Shown here: positions 49,892 through 61,700 of the stretch, in pieces
Layout of the letters: each line of letters begins with the position of its first letter
Position numbering within the stretch: the first letter of the stretch is position 1
DNA from: Thuidium tamariscinum
Taxonomy: Eukaryota > Streptophyta > Bryopsida > Hypnales > Thuidiaceae
Direction: 5' to 3'
NCBI GenBank assembly: GCA_947034885.2
Contig: OZ019759.1
Coordinates: 7,628,501 to 7,692,500 of the forward strand
DNA: 64,000 nucleotides
Notes under the pieces: generated by a model
Database searches by the model: none
Told to the model about the DNA's origin: nothing
Seen by the model: only the letters and a program-made list of their open reading frames with translations
Made by a program: the position numbers and the translations under genes

Positions 49892-52163
49892 ATGGCATCA
49901 AGTGGAGGAGAAGGCATGCGCATCATTGACAAGTTTGATGAAGAGAATGAGTCCCAAGGGGAGGGATCAGCCCTTGTCTCAAGACATGGGAGAGGAGGCA
50001 ACACCAAGGCGTTCAAGGAGACAAGGACGTGCTTCAAGTGTGGCAAACCAGGCCACATTGCTAGGGATTGCAAGGGCAGCCAAGCCAAAGACAAGGAGAG
50101 TGCACACCAAGCCTCCATAGAGGAGGAGGAGGAGATCGCCTTTGCCACCCATGGAGGAGAGGAGAAGGCCAACATGTTTACTTGGATTGTGGACTCGGGG
50201 GCCACCCAACATATGACCAGCCATCGAGATGCCTTCCACACCTATCAGCCCATTTCGGGGAAGAAGATTTATTTGGGAGACAATGGCATGGTGGAGGCCC
50301 TTGGCAAGGGGGAGATCCTTGTGGAGGTGCAAGTGAAGGGGCTGACCAAAAGGATCCAGATCCAAGAAGTGCTCCATGTCCCCAAGTTGCATGCCAACTT
50401 GCTTTCGGTGAGTAGATTGTCTTTGGGAGGTTTGAAGGTTCATTTCAACATGGTGGGATTTGTTGTGAGGGCACCAAGTGGAGTTTTGATAGCATCAGCC
50501 CCTCGTGAGGGCCACTTGTACCCCCTCCACTTCACCAAGGTGAATAGTACTTCCTTGGCTTGTGTTGCCCAAGGATCAGCCCAAGGATCAGCTCATGGAG
50601 ACCTTGTGGAGCTTTGGCATAGGAGGCTTGGGCACTTGAATGTGAAGAGCATGAAGAGTCTCCAACACATTGTGAAGGGGCTGAACCTCTCTTCTTGCAA
50701 GCATGATTGGAGTTCTATGGTGTGCAAGGGGTGCATTGAGGGCAAGTAAGCAAGGCAGCCCTTTCCCAAGGATGGGGCAACCCGAGCCACCAAGCCATTG
50801 GAGCTTGTGCATTCCGATGTGTGCGGGCCGATGAAGACCACCTCCATTGGGGGAGCAAGGTATTTTGTGACCTTCATTGATGATTTCTTTCGCAAGGTGT
50901 GGGTGTATATGCTGAAGTGCAAGAGTGAGGTGTTTGGGCGTTTTGAGACTTGGAAGGCCCTTGTGGAGGCCCAATCTAATTGCAAGGTGAAGGTGCTGCG
51001 GTCGGATAATGGAGGGGAGTATGTATCCAAGGCCTTTGAAGAGTACTTGAAGGCCCATGGCATTGAGCACCACACATCAGCACCACACATCAGCACCTTA
51101 CACTCCTCAACAAAATGATGTAGCGGAGCGTGCCAATCGCACCATTGTGGAGATGGCAAGGTCTATGATTCATGGCCAAGGGCTGAAGTATGAGCTTTGG
51201 GGGGAGGCGGTGTCTACAGCGGTTTATACAAGGAACCAGTGCCCCACACAAGCCTTGACAAGCATGACACCCCAAGAAGCTTGGAGTGGGATTAGGCCCC
51301 ATGTGTCTCACATGCGGATTTTTGGGTGCATGGCCTATGCCTTGGTCCTAGGTGCCAAGAGGACCAAGTTGGATGCCAAGGGCATCAAGTGCCTTTTCCT
51401 TGGTTATTGTGAGGGAACCAAGGCTTATAGGCTGATGTGTGTGGAGAGCAAGAAAATCATCAAGAGTAGGGATGTGACCTTCTTGGAGGATGGAGGTGCT
51501 GATTCCGAGCTCTTGAAGATGAGCCCAAGTGGGAGAAATGGAGGACCAGCCCATGTAGTGGGCACAACTCCAAGAGTGCACATGGAAGATGATGGAGATG
51601 AAGATGAAGAGCAACAAGGGGAAGATGAGGACTTGGTGGAGCCCAAGAAGAAGATGACTACTCCCCAAGTGAAAAGATCAGTTGCTCCTTCTCCAAGCAC
51701 TTCACCAAGGGAGCAAGAGCATGATCAGCCCTTGGAAGAGCAAGAGGAGCCACGTTATCCAACAAGGACTCGTAGGCCTCTAGGAGATTGGTGGCTGAAT
51801 CACATTCTTCCCCCACAACGTGAAGAAGAAGCCAACCTAGCTTGCTTTGGAGATGCAACCACACTTGGAGAAGTGTTGGGTTGTGGGGATGCAAGCAAGT
51901 GGGAGTTGGCTATGCAAACGGAGTGCAAAGCGCTAGGTACACCACTTAACACTCATGAGGAGTTGCCCAAGCTCATAGATGACGAATTGGAGGAGGCGAG
52001 GGCTAAAATGCAAGGTGTGCTTTATAAGGCAACGGTGAGTTGTTTGAAGCATGCCATGGAAGCCACAAGGGCTGATTTGGCATTATCGGTGAGTGTTGTA
52101 TGTGAATCCATGTCTAAGTATGGCCCAAAGTGTTGGGCAGCGGTCATAAGAGTGTTGAGATAG
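49892..52163 (+). pseudogene. Copia B polyprotein, two large deletions
   Basis: Starts at the same ATG as copy A (49892). Gag is reduced to its first residues and the zinc-knuckle region (CFKCGKPGHIARDC); protease (WIVDSGATQHMT), GAG-pre-integrase and integrase remain. The RT with its YVDD motif is gone: the frame jumps at about 51911-51930 from just before RT to just after it. In-frame TAA at 50747-50749 (copy A has CAA). A 13-bp tandem duplication (51071-51083 and 51084-51096, CACACATCAGCAC) shifts the frame within integrase. The RNase H part is also gone beyond 52163. Confidence 0.9.
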
Positions 52164-52248
52164 TTTTATGGCGTACTTGGTAAGCCACCAACCCAAACTT
52201 GATTGCAATGATAATTCATTGCACCTTTGACCACTCTCAAAGTGGGAG

Positions 52249-52559
52249 TGTTGAAGATCATGTTCATATTAGTGTAGACCATGTACATATAGCCCTAGGA
52301 GTATGTTGACTAACATGTACATATTAGTGTAGCCTATGTACATTCAGCCCTAGGTGTAGCATTAGACACTAGGTTAGTCTTAGAGTCCATTGGGTATTGC
52401 TCGTAGTCAAAGGCAGCCCATGAAAGGTAGTTATCCCACATGGTTTGTGGATAACTAGAGAAAGGCTTCTAGCTTAAGTTCAGCCCACTCATGTGGCTTG
52501 GTATCTTCCTACCATCTAAGTAAAGCCTTTCATCCATCATTACCTTTGTAATCTCAATA
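52249..52559 (+). repeat. Copia B 3' LTR
   Basis: 311 bp, followed directly by the target duplication CAATG. Three transitions distinguish it from the 5' LTR. Confidence 0.9.
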
Positions 52560-52564
52560 CAATG

Positions 52565-53090
52565 TTCATTCCAACCACTCGTGTTGACGGAAATAGCAAT
52601 ATTCATCAAACTCTTTTTATTTCAAATTTAATATGAATGGGTTGGATATTGTGTGCCCAAAAGATGTCTCTTAAGCTTGAAACTGTGAAAACATTTGGAT
52701 GAAGGGTTAGTGGTTCATTGGTTCCTGTATGGCTATTATCAATATCCATGCATGCAATAAAACCACTAATGCCTGTAATTTCAAGGACGGTAGTTTGTAC
52801 ATGGAAAATGTGCAAGTGGTACTTAAACCGTCTTCAGAGACATCCTAAAACTTGTAACAAGTGATGTGTGGGGAAATCCTAAAACTTTAACTTATAGCAC
52901 TTTAGAAGGTGCAGTCACTGTTCAGTTACGACTAGAGAATGACTGGCACAGTCGTTGAAACAAAACTGCCCTGCCCGTTGTTTCCCTCAAAAATTACATC
53001 TTGCCCGAGCCAAAATCCTTCAATCATTCAGTAGTAATGACCGAGTCGACAGGCCGTTCGTAGTCACAGTCCCTGACAGTAGCTCTTCTT
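52565..53090. other. C2 sequence right of copia B
   Basis: No gene. CGACTAGAGAATGACTGG at 52929-52946 matches the C2 motif at 42508-42525 at 17 of 18 bases, tying this stretch to the same element. Confidence 0.45.
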
Positions 53091-54616
53091 TTGAATGACT
53101 CTGTCGGTTTGATCCTAAATAACGCTCCAAGTCCAACAGAGACACGACAAAGAGGACAGAAAACACATCAACGAAGCTCGTTCTTCGTGACTACATCGTC
53201 CTCGAGTCGTAGCCATGACTCTAGAATGACTTCAAACTTCAGATCAGCTGCCGGATGGTGCAATTACAGAGTATCCAGTCACGCTGAAGTCATTCCGGAT
53301 AAGAAGTCATTTCTGCCCAGTCATTTCGGACCTCAATTCCTTGTAGTGAGGCACAACTTTACCTCAGCTTCTTGGGATTTCCTGTTGACGCAATCGGGTC
53401 CAGAGTACTTCAAAAGATGCTTAAGTAATGATGCGTGGTTGAAGCGTGCGAAGGATCTAGAGAAACAATTTCCAGAGGTTCAGTACATGTTCACGCGGTT
53501 CATGAAGTTGAAGTACCAACTTCTTGCTCCGTCCAGAGGTGTGCAAATGAGGGGCATTGATTACACGAAGATGGCACTCGTAACAAGCTCCAATTACTGG
53601 TACCTTAATTGAGAGGTGAACTTTGTCCTCGTCGATTTGAGGGCAGCTCCAAGAGAAAAGCCCACAGACACAAGGAGCGCCATTGATCGTTTCTTGAGCT
53701 TCTTATGGGTCAATCTGTCGCCAAAAATGACTGAGCCCAATGTGTAGCTATTTATTCTGCGGGGATCAGAAGACATCCAAGCGGCAAAGGCGTTTAGCGT
53801 GCTTAATCTCAAAGATTATGAAATCGTTTTGTCCGTGTACCTTCCAACAAGAGCTGAGCTGTTGGACAATGTGACCTGTCAAGGGACTACCCCTACCGTG
53901 CCTCTCCTTTCTTTCTTCAAGAAGAATAACGAGTTTGCAACGGCGAGTCAATCGCTTTTGAAATCGAAGTATCACATCGCCCAAGACAATGTGTATTACT
54001 TGGATTGGAGGAAGAACACGAAAGCAAAGTGGAGGATGAATCCCAGCAAACTCTGTATGGAGTTCTATTTAGACATCCTTCAAGCTTTCGGGAAGTCGGA
54101 GGAGAATGTCCTGGGCATTTACACAGGCGCCAAGTTTATACTCGCAGCAAAGGTGAGATTTGGCACTTCTTAAAAGTTATCCTTGAGTCAAGGATAACTC
54201 CTTCTATGTGGTTTTGTATTATACAAGAATTTGGTGTTCATGATTAGTTTTGTAAAGTCTGGTATCATCGACCCGAGGATACTTGTCGCGGTTGTGGCAA
54301 GGCATATTTTTGATTTTCTTCGTTTAGCAAGTTTTGGGAGCGGAAGTCAGGAACTTAGCAACCGGAATTTCTCATGGAACGGGTAAGATCCTGCAATGAT
54401 ACCGGATAATGTTGTAGTGACTGGTAGCGGAACAAATCCGGTCCATGGAAATTGGAAAACCGGAACGGAAATGATTTCCGGACCCCCACAGAACCGAAGC
54501 GGATCTTATCCGGATTCAGTTCCGGAGCGGAACGGGTCCTTTCCGGACTTGGTACTGATCGGATGGGAACAAAAACGGATGATCAGGAACGGAAGACCGG
54601 ATCCATTTTTGGAGAC

Positions 54617-54624
54617 TATATAAG
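54617..54624 (+). promoter_or_regulatory. X2 upstream TATA box
   Basis: TATATAAG, about 370 bp before the ATG of the X2 ORF. Upstream is dense in CCGGAACGG-like and ATCCGG motifs (54420-54600), possible binding sites. Confidence 0.5.
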
Positions 54625-54989
54625 GCCTGACATTTTCAATTTGCCCATTTGCTCTCAGGCACTCGGTTGTGTGTTTTTCAACTCTCAGCGTTTTGAGTTC
54701 ATTTGCCTTTCTATGAGTTAGTTTTCCGCGCGGGTTTTGTGGCGCAATTGTCTCTGGAGCGGCTGTCAGTGGTAGCGTCTGGTACTTTTCAAAGCGAGTG
54801 GCTATCAATGTGTGCGGGTGGTCTGCGGCTGTCAGTGAAAGCGCGGAGGTGTGTTTCTGTACAGGTGCGGTTGTGCAAGCAGTATAGGTGTGTGTGCAAG
54901 TGATTCTCCGTGTTTGTGTGAGTGTTTGTGAGGAACGGGACGTGCGGCTAGGAGAGAAGTAAGGTAGTGTGGGTTTCCGGATAGTTGCC

Positions 54990-56658
54990 ATGCCACAGCT
55001 ACACCGGAAGAGGAATGAGTCGACTACACCCCCACCCGCAGGAGTGAAGCTTAGGAAAGTAGTTCCGCTCATCCCTTCCACAGAGTCGGAGAAAAGCAAT
55101 TTGATGGCGGACTTGACCACCATAGGGTGCCTAGGGTTTGCAGAGATACCCTGGGGGTTCAAGGAGGAGCGGATGGTCAAGGAGTTGTTGGGGAAGGTGT
55201 CGAACCAATTCGACAACACGGAGCGAGGAATGGTGCACAAATGGACGGAAGCGCACTAGAGGGCTGTGTACGGGTTCAAGCACCAAGGGCATGGACCGAC
55301 CGGGAGGGAAGGTAGACTTCCTCCAAAACAAGTTCCACGGCACCCCTCACCCGAAGGACAAATTCCGGGTGATGGACTGCAATGACGACAGGCATAGGCG
55401 CTTGTTGAAGTTTTTGCTTCCGGTCCTTCATCTGGAAAAGCCGACCCGGGTGACGGTCGTGACGGTCGGCCTGGCGAACACGATCTTTGGCGCCCTGAGC
55501 GGAGAATGGAAGGTGGATTAGGGCCGGATCGTGGTGGACTTGATCGCCTTGTTACTAAACAACATCGGGAAGAGTAAGGCGACTCCAATCTCTCCCTACC
55601 TCTTCCACCTCTACCACCACTTGCAGCTCCTTACGGCTATGGAGGAGAAGACGTGGAACACTCAGGAGATAGTCCTGACGTACAGAGAGTCGGAAACGGA
55701 TGATGAGGAGGTCTACTCCGAATCCGAAACAGAAGCGAAGGACGAGGACAAGAACGAGGAACCGAAAGTTCCGCTCGTGAAGCGGCAGAAGACCACACCG
55801 CCGAACACGAGAGGATCGCCTCCGGTCCGTAAGAATCCGGCTGCGGAAGACAGACTGGGACCATCCAAACCGACAGGAGAAGAAATGGATCCCAAAGATC
55901 CGTTCGAGAAGTTGACAGTCATCTTGTGCAACATCCAAGTGGATTGGGAGATCAAACGGATCACCCTGGAGTCTATCGCGGATATGATCAATGGCCAACC
56001 AGATAGTTCTCTTCCGAGTGTAGTGGGGAACTGCATTGCCAGTCCCACGGATCTCGCCAAGCAGGAGGCGGAAAACCCGAAACTTCAGGAGGAAGTTGAC
56101 GGTTTGAAAGCGGAACTCCTTGTCCTCAGGGACAACAAGGCCGCTACCAAGGAGATGGCGGCGGAGACCGTCAAACTAGCGGAGCATGTGAAGGCCATAT
56201 TCGGGGAACCCGGATCGGCTGCCATTCGGGCTCGGTTATTTGACGAGGAGGTCCACAAGGAGAAGAAACTATCCGGAAGCCGGATAGTCCGGATCCTCTC
56301 CGACTTCTCCGAATAGGTGGAGGTCCGGAAGGCTGCCGAGCGGATGGAAGACTACAGCCGAAGATTGACGGAAATTCCGGTCAGACTCTCCGATTTGTCT
56401 CTTCCGGATCTTTCCGAAGGGTTGCCTCAGAGGCCAGGGAAGGACAAGACGCCGCAGTCCAAGAAGTCGGAGCGGGCGTCGACCGGTCAACAGGGGACGG
56501 CAATCGAATTGTTGGAGTCTCCTGCGAGCCCGATCGTTGGAACTCCGATTGCAGTGGACGGGGAACGAAATTGGAACCTCATTGAGGTTTTTGAACAGAT
56601 AGATAGAAGGGCGGAAAGCCCAACTATAGGCTCTAGAGTAGCGGAAGTGGATAAATAG
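54990..56658 (+). pseudogene. X2 Gag-like ORF, decayed
   Basis: Start at ATG 54990, where similarity with the X3 protein soon begins. Shared blocks include TIGCLGFAEIPW (X3: QMGCEGFIAHPW), ANTIFGALSG, and IGKSKATPISPYLFHLYH (X3: IGKSKPSPISPFLFHLYH). An acidic stretch, a basic/Pro stretch and a coiled coil (about 56060-56200) follow. TAG at 55257-55259, 55519-55521 and 56314-56316, plus a frameshift near 55310. In X3 the first two TAG sites align with Trp codons. No known domain recognised; the composition recalls retroelement Gag. The frame ends at TAG 56656-56658, immediately before the tail. Confidence 0.65.
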
Positions 56659-56850
56659 GTGTTAGCCTTTCTTGTATTTTTAGTTTTTACTTAGAATCGG
56701 ATCAGGAAGTAATTGGATCAGGAAGTAATCCGATCCGGATTAGGAACTTAGAGCGGGTTGGAATCCGTTCCGGTTCAGGAGTAGGTAGGAACGGATCCGC
56801 CGAGCGTTAATCGCGGCGGACTTGTATGGAGCTTTTTGCTTTTTTGCCCA

Positions 56851-56859
56851 TTATTTAAG
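56851..56859 (+). promoter_or_regulatory. X2 downstream TATA-like box
   Basis: TTATTTAAG followed by a T/C-rich stretch; conserved in X1 at 26485-26493. X3 has TATTTAAAC at the equivalent position (about 59770, minus strand). It may be the main retroelement promoter if X2 is a long LTR. Confidence 0.4.
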
Positions 56860-58461
56860 TCAGTCCCCTCGCGGTGGACTGGGAGTCTTTCTTTTGCATT
56901 TCCCTGTGTATTTTATTCTCTCTTGCTTTGCGCGTGTATCTCCCGAGTTTGGCAGGGCGGCGTGACGCGGAGTTAGGAAGGCGCAAGTGGTTTTGCAGGC
57001 GACATTCTCCCTTTGGTGTCTATTTTCCTTGCCTAAGTGTATGAGAATGGGTAGAGAAGAGTTGGGAGTATATTTCTAGTGCCTCAGTGTTTCTAGGACT
57101 TAAGATTCCGAGTGAGAAAGCCGTTGTTAGGCTAGACAAGGGGGAGGGATTCCTTAATCATGCTAGAGCTCCTGGGTGGAAAATCCAGTTGAGTGTCTGA
57201 TCTCCTATGAGGTCTCGCCGTCCTTGTGGCAAACGGAAGAGTTCTGGTTGACGTTGGAACGGACGGGTATACTTGTAACCACCTGACTCCACAGGAATGG
57301 GAAGTAGTTCCAAAGTCGTTGTAGTATGAGAAGATTGTACGGGGGATCTCTGTGTGACCTACAATCCGGATTCCTATCCGTACTGCCGTGAGAGATCAAA
57401 CTGGATCTGAAGTAACTTTAGAGTTAACGGGTAGGAAGTGGGTCTTTAGCCACTATAAGTCATGGAAGGAGCGGTGGGCCTACCGCTCACAAAATCAAGC
57501 GGCGACCCCTCTGATGGTAAAACAGAGGCAAAGCTAAACCGGATTAAGGAACGGATAAGTATGGATCATCCGGAACGGATTGGTCCAGAGAGGAAATCAA
57601 GAGTGGAACCCATTAGGATACGGATCTGTTGCAGTTTGACGGAACGGATAAGTTCCAGGAAACTGGAATAGTCAGGGAGCGGATCCGTTCCGGACTAGAT
57701 TGTTAGAATACCAGTTTTTATGGGATAGCGGGTTGTTGTCCTTGGGCTGTTTTGATGTTTTCGGTTCTAAATCTAGAACCGGATTGTAGAGTTTTTGGAA
57801 CTGACCTATCTTAACCGCTTAACAAGGCCAGATACTTCACAGAATCTCGTGGGTTCGATCTTTAGAGTCACTTAGTTATACTCTACAGTGATTTTTGTGA
57901 GTATAATGGGGAATTTATTTACCCTGTATTGCGACAGCGGTGGTCACAACTTCCAGTTTCCATAAATATTTTTCTTATAAACCTTATTTATCTTTTGTGT
58001 AGATGCTTGGGGCGTTTTACTACGGCTTTGTCGATAGGAGTGAGGTGAAGTCATACCAGGCCATCTCTTCTTTAGCGAAGAAGATGGATAACAGGGATTT
58101 CATGATGGGAAATTTGCCATACTCATTCGATTACGTGAAACCTCAATCACGTGGTCTGATTGTAGTTCATTCGAACTCACCTCCATCACCACCCATGACC
58201 TTTGTGTCACCGGCTTCAAAAACTTTATTTGTGCCTCGAATGAGAGGAGATGTTGGCCCGCACATGACATTAGATTTGGGTGTTGAGGGCATCGACGAAT
58301 ATGGAACAAACACGTTCTAGATGTGTCTCCGGGCGTCAGTACCTTCCGTCCACCAGGAGGCTGCACAATTTGTAGTACCGGAAACGAATGATCTACACGA
58401 CATGGAGATTATGGAACTTCAGGAGCCTTTGCAAGCTCCCTCACAACAGGGTATTCATTAA

Positions 58462-58729
58462 TTTGAGAGATGAAGGACCTCCCAAAATAATATTATCCAT
58501 TTGCAAGCTCAAAAAATCATGTGTAGTTGTATTTAATTTAGGTTGAATTAACCTTATTTCATTAGATAGAAACTGTAATTTCCACTAAAATGAGAGTTCA
58601 AATAGAGGAAATAGAGCAACCTCCATTATAATTGTGTGCCTCTTTAAAAAAATAAAGGTATTTCATACGAACCTATAACCAATGGATGATGTTGTGTATG
58701 TATTTGTATGTGAATGTTTTCATTAATTA
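58462..58729. other. Short spacer before X3
   Basis: AT-rich, no gene; ends in the X3 target duplication GTCAC (58730-58734). Confidence 0.4.
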
Positions 58730-58734
58730 GTCAC

Positions 58735-61700
58735 TGTCGTAGCACAGGAAAGCACAATTCCTTCTCTAAGGCGTTAGAATGTACTAAATTAGCCTTAAAG
58801 TGACTCGTGTATCGTTCCCAAAGGATTTGGTCGAAAGTTGACAAAAGACCGGAACACATTAGTGGTTACCACAACAAAACCCTAAGCAAAAGACCAATCC
58901 GGTCCGGGTCTCAAAGGTTCTTAAGATTGCCTTAGGCCTGATTACCAGATCAATCCTTTGTATTTCAAGACTTGTACATCTGTTTATACCAATATATGTA
59001 TCGCCTTCATACTTATCCTTACTAGATATGGGGCTAAAGACCGGACACTAGGAGTTGGTCCAGTCCCTAGATTAGTAACCAAATGTAAGTTTTACCTCGA
59101 TAACAAGAGGGATCTGCTTGTTTGGGCGTTTAGGAAGGAAGCTTACTCCTACCCTTCAAGTTTTAAAGTGTCAGAAGTTCCACTTGCAAGGAAAAAGAAA
59201 CTATTACTACAACCAGACCGGAATACCTCACAACTGGACCGGGACTAATCCTGCCCAGCAGGTCACGCAAGCACTCCTGCCTAATCCTAACAAAGACTAC
59301 AACGACAGATTACCCAGTTAGTCTAAGTCTTGGTAGAACAAGGGCGGTAGCTTATGCAAGAGAGCTGAATTTCCTCACTAGTCCTTCTTTCTTCTACAGA
59401 GACCGGATCACCATTCAGTTGGCATTTGGCCGGGTACTTCCCGATCTCAAACCCAGACTCTACAAGTGTCTATCCCTATCGAGTACTCCCTAGACCTGTT
59501 CCAGAAAACACTGTGAGATCCTGTACAAATTCCCTATCAAAACCGAATTCACTTTAAGTCCAGAGACCGGATAAACTGAACATCCGGGCACACACTTATC
59601 CACACAAGGCTGCAATCCTAACCATCACCATAAGACTTAGACAAGGTCCCATGCACATAGTCCACTCCAGAGTGAATCAGAAAGGCTCTGACTTGTATTT
59701 GCAACACAAAAACTTGTAAAAGTAAGATAACATAATGCGCGCCCGGATTCAATTACAAACCGGGTTTAAATACTAAACTACAAGTAAACCTAAAAGCACA
59801 AATGGAATCAACACCAGCTGCCAAGAATGCCACGTAACATTCCTCCACAACTTGGGCAGGTTGACTTCCACAAAACTACAAAACTACCAACAAAATAGGA
59901 TCCTAGATCCTACATACCTGGATCCGGTCTAAGTTCAAAAATTCCTAATATAAATATATCCTGCCTTAGCTGCCTTTCTATCTATCTGGCGTTAATACTC
60001 CCCTATTTTCTCGCTCGTTTGACCGGCGATGCACCCTTCCGAGTTGGCTGTTTCTTCAGGGACCGGTACATCTTGACAAGTTTGGGTTTCGGTTTGGTCT
60101 TACCCCGCGCCTTGGCCCTGGTCTGCTTGGTCTCCGCCTGTGCTTGGTCTGCATCCGAGTACTGGTCCGACTCATCACCGGAGTCGGTCTCCCCCTCCGA
60201 GTCCTCATCTTCCTCTTCTGACTCCTCTTCCTCTTCAACCCGAGCCTTCCGCTTCACCGTGGGTGTCTCCGTGGTCCTCTTCTTGAATCCGGTGATGGGC
60301 GGATGGTGCACTGTCTTGCTCTGTGGGGTCTGCTCTCCCACTCTCTCGGCAATCCGGGCTGGTCCCTTGCTTGGTGACTTGGATCAAGATCCGGTCTTCA
60401 ATATGGAGCGGACCTGCACCGTTGCCTTTGCTTCCCCTACGGTCTTCGGTTGTGTGGCGACCGTAGGTGATGACTTGCTTGGAGAATCGTCCAGCAAGTT
60501 GATGAACTTGGTCTTCTCCCTTGGCGGTGTCGTTCCCCGGATAATCTCCCGCAACACGATCGGCTCAGGTTCCGGCTCCCTGGTCTTCTCGGGTTCAGAA
60601 ACCCTGGGCTCTTCAACCCGGGTCTGTGGGACAGGTTCCTCCGCCACGGCTTCAGACCTGATCTCCTCTTCCTTTGCCGGTTCGGACATGCCGGCCTCTA
60701 CCTTAACTGCCGCTGGTGGTGGTTGCTCCCTCGGCTGCTCCTCCTCCATCTTCTGCTCTTCCGATCTTGAGACCGGTACAGAGCTAGCCTGGACCTCCGT
60801 GACCACTGCTCGCCACTTCTCCAGCGCTGCCTCCATCTTCTTGTTGTAGGCCACCAGAGCTGTGAGCATCTAGGGACCTACCATCTTGCCTGCTTCCAAC
60901 ACCTTCTTGTCGAACATCATGGCCTTGTTGACGACCTCGCCCAGATGTGTGATGAACTCTCGGATTTCTCCGAGAGTGTTTCGGGCCTTCGTAGAGAGGC
61001 GTCTCTCTTCGTCCAACTCCTCCTGGGCGTGATGGAGATCCCTCCTCAGGGCTGAGACTTGGTTTGTCAGCCGGAGCACTTCCTCTCTGTCCCGGCTCTC
61101 ATGTCCCTCCTGAATTAGTTCTCCCAACACCTCCATGATCTTGGAGGGTGGAATGGAGCCTAGGGCTCGGCTTATGCCCTGCAACAACCCCCTCTCCTCT
61201 AGGTGGTGTCTTCTAAAGTCATCCAGGTCTCGCAGGATCCTTAGCAAGGGATCCTGTTCCCAGACCGGATCTAACCTCTGGGCTTCTCTTACTACCATGG
61301 GGGTTTCTAGAGGCGGATTCTCTCTTCCTACCTCTGGGTCTTCCTTTCCCTCCTATGTGCCCTCTTGCTGCTCCTCCTGACTCTTCTCCTCAGAGTCCTC
61401 CTCATCCTGGTCGTTCTCAGCTTCCAGGTTCACAATTTCGTATTCTATCATTGCTGCCCCTACCTCGTAAGCTTCCCTCTCTTTCTCCCTCAAGAGGTCT
61501 AACGAATGATACAAATGAAACAGGAATGGTGAAATGGGAGAGGGTTTAGACTTCCCAATTCCCTTCACCATTCGGTCCATCCGGTCCCTCATGACTAACC
61601 CCCAATCTATCTTTCGGTCTCCCGACAGCGCACCAAAAATGGTGTTGGCTACGGTGACCGTAATCCTACTAGGCCTATCCGGGTTCAAGATAGCCATCAT

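Larger units (their letters stand above)
48581..52559 (+). mobile_element. Ty1/copia LTR retrotransposon, internally deleted copy B
   Basis: 3979 bp with 311-bp LTRs (48581-48891 and 52249-52559) that differ by three transitions by eye. Perfect 5-bp target duplication CAATG at 48576-48580 and 52560-52564. Same family as copy A but lacks most of Gag and the RT core. Its LTR is 55 bp longer because a segment around CATGTACATATTAGTGTAG is duplicated. Confidence 0.95.
54293..57936 (+). mobile_element. X2: ORF-bearing element, TGT...ACA ends, no paired LTRs
   Basis: 3644 bp, beginning TGTGGCAAGGC and ending TATTGCGACA. The flanks repeat GCGGT perfectly (54288-54292 and 57937-57941). The ends form an 8-bp imperfect inverted repeat (TGTGGCAA/TGTCGCAA). 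Layout: TATA at 54617, Gag-like ORF 54990-56658, then a 1.28-kb non-coding tail with a second TATA-like box (56851). No direct repeat joins the two ends. Inserted in the intron of the methyltransferase-like gene. Confidence 0.85.
53091..58461 (+). pseudogene. Amino-methyltransferase-like gene in C2, intron hosts X2
   Basis: Two exons join in phase 0: 53091-54152 (donor GTGAGA) and 58003-58461 (acceptor TGTGTAG). The 3.85-kb intron contains element X2. The reading frame holds VNFVLVDLRAAP, then RSAIDRFLSFLW, FILRGSEDIQAAKAFSVL, and, across the splice, MNPSKLCMEFYLDILQAFG, ENVLGIYTGAKFILAAK and MLGAFYYGFVDR. The last blocks match the order and spacing of motif X/I/II in beta-class N4/N6 DNA amino-methyltransferases (KP..L...I...VLDPFxGSGT..AA..LGR..IGV). 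The place of catalytic motif IV (DPPY or SPPY) reads VDLRAAP, so activity is doubtful. In-frame stops: TGA 53610-53612, TAG 53745-53747, TAG 58318-58320. The 5' end is uncertain. Could also be a methyltransferase fold with another role. Confidence 0.5.

Noticed and set aside
54293..57936. X2 as a conventional LTR retrotransposon with 5' LTR before the ORF and 3' LTR after it
   Set aside because: The 5' 690 bp and 3' 1.28 kb share only loose promoter-like motifs; no direct repeat, primer site or polypurine tract was found.
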